Shown: piece by piece, positions 56,155-64,000 of the stretch | Layout of the letters: each line of letters starts with the position of its first letter | How positions within the stretch are numbered: position 1 is the first letter of the stretch | Origin: an uncultured Burkholderiales bacterium | GTDB taxonomy: Bacteria > Pseudomonadota > Gammaproteobacteria > Burkholderiales > Burkholderiaceae_C | DNA length: 64,000 nt | Direction of reading: 5' to 3' | NCBI GenBank assembly: GCA_903871545.1 | Contig: CAIQHG010000012.1 | Coordinates: forward strand, 1 to 64,000 | The notes under the pieces: model-generated | Databases searched by the model: none | What the model saw: the letters and a program-made list of their open reading frames with translations, nothing else | What the model was told of the DNA's origin: nothing | Program-made: the position numbers and the translations under genes

Positions 56155-58005
56155 TTAGCTTTGTGCGCTTGCCTGCGACGCCTTGGCCCTGGGGTTTGAG
56201 AATTGATTTTTCAGTTCATTAAGACTGTGCTTTCTCTTGTCCAACAGCGCCGCTCTTTTGGTCGCGCTCGCTTGTCGGTCCAATCGGTAAGTCCTGTGCC
56301 CTGCCCCCTCAGCATCACCCGCAGAGTCAGGCGCAGGTGCAATAACTACACCGTATTTCTCAAGGGCCGAAGACTCGTTGATGTAGCCGCGGTTCAAGTC
56401 CAACTGGACGCTGTCTAAATCGCGCTCGAGGGGGTCACCAAAGCCACCCCCGCCCGGGGAGGCAGCACGCAAAGAGTCGCCTGGTTTGAGAAGTTGTTTT
56501 TCTTCCTTACTTCTGAAGTGAGGAATCCACTTTTTACCCTGGGTCTCGAACTCAACATGGCTCGGGGACGCTGGTCCACCTCCTTGAACGCCAAAGGGGG
56601 CGTAATCCACTCGATCACCCAACACGGATACAACGCACTCTGACCATGCAGTGAAACCGTAAGAGGTCCCGCATCCGCCCCTGTGCCAACCCGCTCCGCC
56701 TGAGTTCTCCCTGAGCGCAAAGTAATCAAACCTTAATGGAAATCGATGCTCGCACATCTCTAGGGACATAAAATTAGCCATCGACTGGGGCGGGTTTCCG
56801 TTGACTAAACCATCACTCGCCTTTGAAGCGCCGTACCCCCCTGGGTAAGGAAATACTCCGACAAAATAATTGTTGCTGCGTGGGTGGGTGCCGCTTACGG
56901 TCACAACCCCAGTTGTTCCAAAAAAGGCAGCCGGAGCTTTGTCTGGAATGATTTGAGACATAGCCCCAAAAATCAAATCTATGACACGGCCCACCCCTTC
57001 AAGGTATCCCCCGACAGGGGCAGGGTACTGGGCGGACAAAACCGTTTTATCGGGGAGCGTAAAGTGAATCGGCCTAAACGTTCCTCCGTTCACTGGGACG
57101 TCGGGGAAGATGTGCTTGATGGCCACATAACTTGTCGATAAAGTCGTGTTACTCGACATATTCAAAGGACCCTTTGCGGTGGCACCTGTGCCCGTGAAAT
57201 CAAAATGCATTTCATCGCCTTTGACGGTAATCTTTAACCTAATAGGAATAGGTTGATCTGTGATTCCGTCGTTGTCAAAGAAATCTTCATAGGCGTATTC
57301 CCCGTCTTTGAGCTCTTCAATATAAGAGCGCATTTGACGCTCTGAGTACTCAATCATCTCATTTAAGCACGTGGAAAGTACAGCCCTGCCATAGCGTTTA
57401 ACCAAAGTCTCTATTCCACGGGTACCCACACTAAACACGTTTGCCATCGCAGACAAGTCGCCTGAGATTTCTTTGGGCAATCTGACGTTTGCGGTAAACA
57501 TACTAACTAGCGCCGTGTTTAGTTTGCCAGCTTCATAGAGTTTGACCGGGGGAATGATGATCCCCTCTTGGTGGATCTCTGTAGCTTTGGGCGCCCACCC
57601 ACCCGGGACATTTCCACCAATATCCATCCAGTGACCTGTGGTTGCCATCACTGCAAAGAGTTCGTTGTCTACAAAAACGGGGGCAATCAACTGAACATCT
57701 TGAAGATGGCTCCCGCCAATGTAGGGATCGTTCAAAATCCACATATCGCCTGGTTTAAAGCCCCCCTCTAGCCGGGCTTTTTCAATGACATGTTGAACAG
57801 TAAACTGCATATAGGCTAAGAAGACAGGTAAACCGTACCTGCCCTGTGCAATGGTCTCCCCCGTTGTAGGATGAAAAATACCGTTTGCACAATCATTGGT
57901 CTCTGAGATGATGGGGGAGATGGCTGCATGTATTAAATGCAGATCCATCTCATCTGCTATTTGCTCTAAACTACCCCTGACGACGGCTAAAGTTACTGGA
58001 TCCAT
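56155..58005 (-). CDS. hyuB: Hydantoinase B/5-oxoprolinase family subunit HyuB
   Basis: DPVTLAVVRGSLEQIADEM, ILNDPYIGGSHLQDVQLIAPVF, HRGGCGTSYGF, SPGGGGFGDPLERD. Confidence 0.9.
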   Translation of the reverse strand: MDPVTLAVVRGSLEQIADEMDLHLIHAAISPIISETNDCANGIFHPTTGETIAQGRYGLPVFLAYMQFTVQHVIEKARLEGGFKPGDMWILNDPYIGGSHLQDVQLIAPVFVDNELFAVMATTGHWMDIGGNVPGGWAPKATEIHQEGIIIPPVKLYEAGKLNTALVSMFTANVRLPKEISGDLSAMANVFSVGTRGIETLVKRYGRAVLSTCLNEMIEYSERQMRSYIEELKDGEYAYEDFFDNDGITDQPIPIRLKITVKGDEMHFDFTGTGATAKGPLNMSSNTTLSTSYVAIKHIFPDVPVNGGTFRPIHFTLPDKTVLSAQYPAPVGGYLEGVGRVIDLIFGAMSQIIPDKAPAAFFGTTGVVTVSGTHPRSNNYFVGVFPYPGGYGASKASDGLVNGNPPQSMANFMSLEMCEHRFPLRFDYFALRENSGGAGWHRGGCGTSYGFTAWSECVVSVLGDRVDYAPFGVQGGGPASPSHVEFETQGKKWIPHFRSKEEKQLLKPGDSLRAASPGGGGFGDPLERDLDSVQLDLNRGYINESSALEKYGVVIAPAPDSAGDAEGAGHRTYRLDRQASATKRAALLDKRKHSLNELKNQFSNPRAKASQASAQS

Positions 58006-60029
58006 TATTTCAACCTTATCAATAAATTATTAAAAGAATCGACTTTAAGGGTCATATCTGGTTCAACCACGGTTGTGGTGTCTAGTTGCTCAATGATGGC
58101 TGGGCCATGAAGCGTCATTCCTGGCCTTAAGCTGGTGCGGGCGTAAATAGGCGTATCCATCCAGGCACCAAAATAAACGGGACGCTTACTTTTGATCTCA
58201 AGCTCTGAGGAAGTGTTTACACTTGGAGCGCGTTTTTGTTCTGCCGAGCTGGTTCTGAGTCCAATCGCAATGGTTCTCAAATGAACAATCACGATAGCAA
58301 TATCTTTTAAAGTGTTCCCAAACTGAGCGCTATAGGCGTCGTTAAAAGCTTGTTGCATCTGCTTTGGACTCCACCCCTTTTCAATCTCAACTCTGATTGA
58401 GTGAATTTGTCCGGTGTAGGCCATATCAGCCGCGTGTGTAATGCGAACCTCATCCACAGGCACTTGACTGTTTACGATTTGATCGTGAGCCTGCTTTATT
58501 TGCTGCTCAATGATTTGCGTGAGCTGCGCCTCAGGAATTAGATCCAGTCTTTTCTCAACAGTTTGAGAAATATCGTATCTTAAATCTGCGTACGCACAAC
58601 CCAGCGCACACAGCACGCCCGGGTACTCAGGAACCAACATCGTGCTGATGCCGACCTCCCTGATAAGGGCCCCGCCGTGAAGCGGTCCTGCACCCCCAAA
58701 GGCAACCATTGCAAAATCCCTTGGGTCTAATCCCCGCTCGATTGACATCAAGCGGATACGACCCGACATGCGTTGATTAACCACGGCCAATATAGCCTCG
58801 GCCATTTGCTCCATAGTGAGATTTAGTTTGGCGCCCATCTCCCTCACAGCTTTCTTGGCACCCTCTACATCAAGACGAGCATTCTGTCCATTCATTAAAC
58901 TTTCCGGATTTATTCGTCCGAGCACTACGTTTGCATCCGTGACCGTTGGCTCTGTACCGCCTCTTTTAAAAGCAACTGGACCCGGCACCGCCCCAGCACT
59001 CCTGGGACCTACCTGCAGCATTCCCCCACGGTCAAGAAAAGCAATACTTCCTCCCCCTGCGCCAATCGTATGAACATCAATCATGGGCAAACGAAGCGGA
59101 ATCCTAAAATCCAGATTGGTCATTTCAGCAATTTTTGGTTGGCCGTTGATTACAACAGCCACATCAAAGCTTGTACCCCCCATGTCTGCAGTGATGATGT
59201 GTGAAAAGCCGGCTTGAGTGGCTAAACGAGCTGAGGCGGTAACCCCCGCCGCTGGCCCTGAGCGAACAATGTAGGCCGCTCGTTCAGCCAATTGCTTTAG
59301 GGGAGCAACGCCGCCGTTTGACTGCATGATGGCAACCTCACGGTTAAAGCCCCAGTGGTTTAAACGTTCAGCTAAATTTTTGGCATATTTAGACACCAAG
59401 GGCTGAAGAAATCCTTGAACTACAGCGGTGCTTGTTCGCTCAAATTCATAGTACTCCCTGACCACAGAAGTAGAGGTCACAACCTCCCAAGAGGAATTGA
59501 TTTCATTTAATATTTCCTGCGCTCTGAGCTCGTGAATGGGGTTTGCATAGGAATGCATAAAGGCAATCACAACAGACTGAACACCGCTCAGCTTTAAGGT
59601 CTCGGCCAAGACCTTTAAAGCCTTCTCATCTAGAGGCTCAAGCACTTTGCCCTCATAATCCAACCGCTCTTGGATTTCGAAGCGAAGTTCCCGAGGAATC
59701 AACGGTTCATGCGTTCCCTCAAGACCATACATATTGGGTCTGTCGCGTCTACCCAACTCTAAAAGATCTCTAAAACCACGAGTCGTGATAAGTGCGCAGC
59801 GTGCGCCTTTTCGCTCAATTATGGCGTTCGTTGCAATGGTCGTTCCATGCAAAATGGCGTTTAATTCGTCAGGACTTATATTTGCATTTTTTAAAGAATC
59901 CAACAACCCAACTGAAGGATCATGAGGGGTTGAGGGAACTTTTAATATTAAATGTGGCCGAGTTGAACTGCCAGAAAAATAGAGATCTGTAAAAGTACCC
60001 CCCACATCTATACCGACAATTGCATTCAT
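58005..60029 (-). CDS. hyuA: Hydantoinase A/5-oxoprolinase family subunit HyuA
   Basis: VGIDVGGTFTDLYFSG, HGTTIATNAIIERKGA, TADMGGTSFDVAVV, FGGAGPLHGGAL; 1-nt overlap with hyuB. Confidence 0.92.
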   Translation of the reverse strand: MNAIVGIDVGGTFTDLYFSGSSTRPHLILKVPSTPHDPSVGLLDSLKNANISPDELNAILHGTTIATNAIIERKGARCALITTRGFRDLLELGRRDRPNMYGLEGTHEPLIPRELRFEIQERLDYEGKVLEPLDEKALKVLAETLKLSGVQSVVIAFMHSYANPIHELRAQEILNEINSSWEVVTSTSVVREYYEFERTSTAVVQGFLQPLVSKYAKNLAERLNHWGFNREVAIMQSNGGVAPLKQLAERAAYIVRSGPAAGVTASARLATQAGFSHIITADMGGTSFDVAVVINGQPKIAEMTNLDFRIPLRLPMIDVHTIGAGGGSIAFLDRGGMLQVGPRSAGAVPGPVAFKRGGTEPTVTDANVVLGRINPESLMNGQNARLDVEGAKKAVREMGAKLNLTMEQMAEAILAVVNQRMSGRIRLMSIERGLDPRDFAMVAFGGAGPLHGGALIREVGISTMLVPEYPGVLCALGCAYADLRYDISQTVEKRLDLIPEAQLTQIIEQQIKQAHDQIVNSQVPVDEVRITHAADMAYTGQIHSIRVEIEKGWSPKQMQQAFNDAYSAQFGNTLKDIAIVIVHLRTIAIGLRTSSAEQKRAPSVNTSSELEIKSKRPVYFGAWMDTPIYARTSLRPGMTLHGPAIIEQLDTTTVVEPDMTLKVDSFNNLLIRLK

Positions 60030-60056
60030 CTTCTTTCCTTCTAAATTAAATTGAGT

Positions 60057-60791
60057 TTATTTGGTTTGCATTTGGTTTACATTTGGTTTGCCAATCTCCT
60101 CAACACTTGTGATGTAAGCTGAGACGTGTTGGCTCATTCTTCTAAATGCCGACTCAGGGTTGGCCGATTCAATGGCCGTTATCACGCGCTGGTGAGCAAT
60201 TTCAACTGCTTTTCTTATTTCAATTGAATTGAAGTCAGTTACGTCTGTTGATTCATAAAATGATTTTGAAATAGCTGTCATAAATGCAATCAAGAGTTCG
60301 TTATGACTTGCTTTAACAACCTGTAAATGCCAAACCAAATTTGCTTTCAAAAATGCAGGAATATCCTCCCCCGATTCTTTTAAATTTGCATGTGCTTTCT
60401 TTAATTCTTGCAAATCCTCATTCGATCGATTTTGCGCAGCAAGTCGTGCAGCATGAGGCTCAATTGCCTCTCTTACCTCTGAGACGGCTTGCATCCTAAT
60501 TCCCTGGCCTTTGATAAAGATATCAATAGATTTTTCTATGCCTATGCTTGAGGGCTTAATCACCTCTGAGCCACCTTTTCTGCCGGTTCGTATGGCGATC
60601 AACCCCTCACCCTCTAATATTCTCAAAGCCTCTCTGACCGAGGTTCTAGAGATGCTGGCACGCTCTGAGAGCTCTCGCTCATTGGGCAACAACATTCCCT
60701 CGGGCAAAGAACCCGTTAATATTTGAGTGCGCAGGTTTAGAGCTAAATAGTCTGCCGCTTTGGGGATTAAAACTTTACTGATCTGGACCAT
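60057..60791 (-). CDS. GntR-family transcriptional regulator (FadR/FCD-like)
   Basis: LPNERELSERASISRTSVREALRILEGEGLIAIRTGRKGGSEV then FCD-like helical domain. Confidence 0.92.
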   Translation of the reverse strand: MVQISKVLIPKAADYLALNLRTQILTGSLPEGMLLPNERELSERASISRTSVREALRILEGEGLIAIRTGRKGGSEVIKPSSIGIEKSIDIFIKGQGIRMQAVSEVREAIEPHAARLAAQNRSNEDLQELKKAHANLKESGEDIPAFLKANLVWHLQVVKASHNELLIAFMTAISKSFYESTDVTDFNSIEIRKAVEIAHQRVITAIESANPESAFRRMSQHVSAYITSVEEIGKPNVNQMQTK

Positions 60792-60845
60792 TTGTTAAAC
60801 GCAAAGAGTTATCTTTATTAAAAACAAAACTATTTTTATTTAAAA

Positions 60846-60856
60846 TGGTTGGACCA
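60846..60856. promoter_or_regulatory. Candidate GntR/FCD operator TGGTTGGACCA (matches TGGTnnnACCA)
   Basis: Perfect TGGT-N3-ACCA dyad in the divergent intergenic region between the GntR gene and the tandem crotonase gene. Confidence 0.6.
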
Positions 60857-60954
60857 AATACAGTCGTTTTCCCTAATTAGGCGTAATTACTTCATCACTT
60901 TTATATGTTTTTAAGCTAGTATCGAGACAAATAAACGCTTAATTAGTCCTTACT

Positions 60955-62613
60955 ATGACTTACCCTAATATTGATAAAGATACTAACCAATCCGTTCATT
61001 TTTGGCGAATTAATGGGATAGCCCACATTCGGTTTAACCGTCCTAAAAGCTTAAACAGCATCAACATTGAGCTTGCCCAGGGGTTCTTGCTAGCTTGCAA
61101 GACCATTGAAGATGACCCATTGGTTAGGGTTGTAATCGTTAGCTCAGAGGGTAAAAATTTTATGGCCGGCGGGGACCTCCAAGCTATGAAAGCGGATCCG
61201 GTCTCAATTTCCAAAAACTTAATTAAACACATGCATTCAGCCATCATGATTTTAGATGGCCTTGGAGCTCCCGTCATCGCAAGCGTTCAAGGCGCATGCG
61301 CAGGCGGTGGTCTCGGCGTTGCTGTGGCCTGTGATTGGATTGTTGCCTCCGATAACGCACGCTTTAATTTTGCATATACAAGCATAGGAGCAAGCCCGGA
61401 TTGCTCAACATCGTGGGGTTTGCCAAGGTCTGTTGGCACAAGAAAAGCATTAGAGTTGGCAATGCTTTGTGAAACAGTTAATGCAGATGAAGCTTTAAAG
61501 ATCGGGCTAATTAATCAAATAATTCCAAACGAGAATTTACAAGAAGTTACGCTCAAGATCGCCGAAAAATTAGAGCATTGCGCACCTCAAGCCCTTAGAA
61601 GAATAAAAAGACTGATCAAAGACTCAACCCTTACTGGTTTAACCCAGCATCTAACGGCAGAGGCAAAAAACTTTCTCGAGTGCGCATCAGGCAGTGATTT
61701 CACGGAAGGCGTAAGCGCATTTTTTGAAAAGCGTACACCCAACTTTAAAGGCGCTGAGGTTGAGCCTAAAGATCCCATGCTCGCTAAAATGCTTCTGGAG
61801 ATTGAGAGGAATGACTCCCCCATCCACACCTTTAAACTAAACGAGCAATTGGCAGTTATCAGCATTCATTCACCCAAAAAAATGAATGCTCTTAATACCA
61901 ATTCAATGACTGAACTGCGACAACAGATCGCAAAATTAAACGATGACCCCAGCGTGAGAGTCATTATTTTAAGAGGGCATGCAGGAAACTTCTGCACTGG
62001 CCTTGATTTGAAATCTTTGTTGGATGAAAATCAAAATTACAACCTAAGCGTTCACCAAGCATATGAGCTTCAAAAGTGCTTTGAGGGCTCTGTTCGTGCA
62101 TTAAGGCAATCTACTAAGATAATTATTGCGGCTGTCGACGGGGTTGCGGTTGGTGCTGGATTTGCCCTAAGCCTTGCAGCAGATATTCGTTTTGCATCAC
62201 AGACCGCGAGCTTTCACATCGGCGCTGTCAAAATGGGACTCTCAGCAGGTGAGTGCGGTATCAGCTATCACCTCCCCAAGTTAATCGGGGCTGCAAGAGC
62301 GTTTGAGGTCATGCTCACGGGGCGGGCAATTGAGGCCAGTGAGGCTCTGGGTATTGGGTTGATAGCGGACATTGTGCCCTCCACTCATTTAATGAGCAGA
62401 GCAATTCAATGTGCGAATGATATTTTGAGCAACAGTCCTTACAGTACCCAGGAGACTAAAAAAATTATGTGGACTAACCTAAACGCACCCTCTTTAGAGT
62501 CAGCGCTTGAGCTGGAAAATCACACACAGGTTCAAGCTTTAATGACCAAAGATTTCGCAGAAGCTGCAAAAGCTTTTGCACAAAAGCGCGCACCCCTTTT
62601 TATAGGAAAATAG
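60955..62613 (+). CDS. Tandem-fused double enoyl-CoA hydratase/isomerase (two crotonase domains)
   Basis: Two oxyanion-hole segments (SVQGACAGGGLGVAVACDW; AVDGVAVGAGFALSLAADIRFA) and two crotonase C-terminal signatures (FFEKRTPNFKG; FAQKRAPLFIGK) in one ORF. Confidence 0.92.
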   Translation: MTYPNIDKDTNQSVHFWRINGIAHIRFNRPKSLNSINIELAQGFLLACKTIEDDPLVRVVIVSSEGKNFMAGGDLQAMKADPVSISKNLIKHMHSAIMILDGLGAPVIASVQGACAGGGLGVAVACDWIVASDNARFNFAYTSIGASPDCSTSWGLPRSVGTRKALELAMLCETVNADEALKIGLINQIIPNENLQEVTLKIAEKLEHCAPQALRRIKRLIKDSTLTGLTQHLTAEAKNFLECASGSDFTEGVSAFFEKRTPNFKGAEVEPKDPMLAKMLLEIERNDSPIHTFKLNEQLAVISIHSPKKMNALNTNSMTELRQQIAKLNDDPSVRVIILRGHAGNFCTGLDLKSLLDENQNYNLSVHQAYELQKCFEGSVRALRQSTKIIIAAVDGVAVGAGFALSLAADIRFASQTASFHIGAVKMGLSAGECGISYHLPKLIGAARAFEVMLTGRAIEASEALGIGLIADIVPSTHLMSRAIQCANDILSNSPYSTQETKKIMWTNLNAPSLESALELENHTQVQALMTKDFAEAAKAFAQKRAPLFIGK

Positions 62614-62617
62614 TTAG

Positions 62618-63922
62618 ATGACTTTAGGGGCGATAAAAAAAGTGGCAATCATCGGTGCAGGTGCTGCAGGTATTTGTGCAGCTAAGCACTTAGCCGCTGC
62701 GGGCCAAGAGGTCATCATCTTTGAGATGGGCAGCAAAATCGGTGGATTATGGGTATACGAAAACGACAACGGCATGAGTCCAGCTTATAAGTCCTTGCAC
62801 GTCAACTCGGAGAATAAGGTTACAGCTTATAAAGATTTCCCCTTCAAGGAAAGCGCTCCTATCTACCCCGATCACTCGCAAATGGTAGAGTATCTGAATG
62901 ATTATGCCAATCATTTTGGAATTACTCAGCTTATCCGCTTTAAAGCCGTCGTCACAAACGTACTTCCAGATCAAGACCAACGTTGGAGAGTAACGCTTGC
63001 TGACGGAACACAAACTCTATTTGACGCGGTCGTTGTAGCTACAGGTCACCAAGGAGTTCCCAAGCACCCAAATTTTCGGGATCAATTTTCTGGGGAATAC
63101 TTACACTCCCAAGCCTATAAAGTACCCGAACCCTTTAGAGATAAAAATATCTTAGTTGTTGGTATCGGCAACAGTGCTTGCGATATTGCATCCGATGTTT
63201 GTTCCGTAGCCAAATCAGTTACTGTTGCCGTTCGCTCTCCCGTTTTGCTGATGCCGCGTATGTTCCTAGGAGTGCCCACCTCCAGGGTTCTTGGTAAATT
63301 AGAGAAACCTTGGATGCCCTGGATTATGAAGCGGTGGTTGAGGACCTGGATTTCAAGACTTGCATTTGGAACCATGGAGCAATGGGGGCTAAAAACACCA
63401 AAAACCCGCACTCACCCAGCAGGACATCACTTGCTTATGGGGCATATGATTTGGGAGCGAATCAAAGCAAAGCCCGGCATTAAAAATGTGCACAAACAAG
63501 ATGTGTATTTTGAGGATGGGTCTTGTCAGAAATTTGATGTCATGATTGCAGCCACTGGCTACTCCTTATCGCTCCCATTTCTAAATACAGAGAACTCCCC
63601 CATTACGCATCCTTATTTAGATCTCTTTCACCGGGTCGTCAGCCCCAAACACAAAGGGCTTTACTTTGTAGGTTTTTTTAATGTAAGTGGAGGTGGCAAC
63701 ATAAGAATGATGGATGACCAAGCAGAGTGGGTCACTGAGCTCATAGCCCAGAAACAAGGTTTACCCAATCAAAGTGTGATGACAAAAGCTATTCAAGAAG
63801 AGAGAGATTACATTCAAAAATATTACCCTAACAGCGAGCGATACGGCTTGGAGTTAGATCCCGCCAAGTACAGGAGCGAGTTGTTGAAGCAACGACTAAA
63901 TTACAAAAAAGTATTAAGCTAG
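62618..63922 (+). CDS. Flavin-containing monooxygenase
   Basis: VAIIGAGAAGICAAKHL (GxGxxG), FSGEYLHSQAY (FxGxxxHxxxY), VVGIGNSACDIA, ATGY. Confidence 0.9.
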   Translation: MTLGAIKKVAIIGAGAAGICAAKHLAAAGQEVIIFEMGSKIGGLWVYENDNGMSPAYKSLHVNSENKVTAYKDFPFKESAPIYPDHSQMVEYLNDYANHFGITQLIRFKAVVTNVLPDQDQRWRVTLADGTQTLFDAVVVATGHQGVPKHPNFRDQFSGEYLHSQAYKVPEPFRDKNILVVGIGNSACDIASDVCSVAKSVTVAVRSPVLLMPRMFLGVPTSRVLGKLEKPWMPWIMKRWLRTWISRLAFGTMEQWGLKTPKTRTHPAGHHLLMGHMIWERIKAKPGIKNVHKQDVYFEDGSCQKFDVMIAATGYSLSLPFLNTENSPITHPYLDLFHRVVSPKHKGLYFVGFFNVSGGGNIRMMDDQAEWVTELIAQKQGLPNQSVMTKAIQEERDYIQKYYPNSERYGLELDPAKYRSELLKQRLNYKKVLS

Positions 63923-63923
63923 T

Positions 63924-64000
63924 ATGTTATTGAACGGAATAGTAGTAATCGAATGCAGCCAAGTTTTATCGGCCCCTTATGCGGGAATGATATTGGCTGA
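63924..64000 (+). CDS. CaiB/BaiF family CoA transferase, N-terminal fragment running off the window
   Basis: Translation from ATG 63924: MLLNGIVVIECSQVLSAPYAGMILA matches CaiB N-termini; not in the ORF track because the window truncates it. Confidence 0.7.
   Translation, partial: MLLNGIVVIECSQVLSAPYAGMILA

Noticed and set aside
56140-56160. AAGTCGACT-containing dyad between ACAD and hyuB
   Set aside because: Short imperfect palindrome in a short intercistronic gap; no supporting context
1-64000. CRISPR arrays, tRNA/rRNA genes, IS elements, prophage or toxin-antitoxin genes
   Set aside because: None recognised; no regularly spaced repeats, transposase motifs or integrases among the ORFs. 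A tRNAscan/ISfinder run would be needed for formal exclusion

Overview
This 64-kb window looks like a moderate-GC betaproteobacterial (Burkholderiales-like) chromosome segment. The taxonomic guess rests on gene content and order only. About 1-15.4 kb is mostly housekeeping: a flavocytochrome c sulfide dehydrogenase-like pair; a tightly overlapping yqgE-ruvX-pyrR-pyrB-pyrC'-plsC operon in which the dihydroorotase homologue has lost its metal ligands; a photolyase; XdhC; an Fpr-type ferredoxin-NADP reductase; Smr and Hsp15-like proteins; and a large FtsX-type permease. About 15.5-64 kb is a long catabolic and transport island without recognisable mobile elements. It carries two complete LIV-type (branched-chain amino acid/amide) ABC transporters, one taurine/nitrate-type ABC transporter and two orphan Bug/TctC binding proteins. 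It also carries two different AtuA (DUF1446) modules; a ureide/hydantoin-like set (two PuuE-like deacetylase-fold proteins, isochorismatase-like hydrolase, hydantoinase, Asp/Glu racemase-fold proteins, and an AtzA/TrzA-like amidohydrolase); a HyuA/HyuB pair; and a CoA-linked set (ligase, MaoC, ACAD, ECH, CaiB, catalytically degenerate thiolase plus DUF35, tandem-fused crotonase, FMO). The best leads are the 552-aa double-crotonase next to an FMO and a truncated CaiB gene, the predicted thiolase-fold/DUF35 aldolase, the single-Cys AMDase-like protein in a hydantoinase operon, and several operator-like inverted repeats in divergent promoters. No CRISPR array, rRNA, tRNA or IS element was recognised. 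All family calls are from reading the translations by eye, with no database search.
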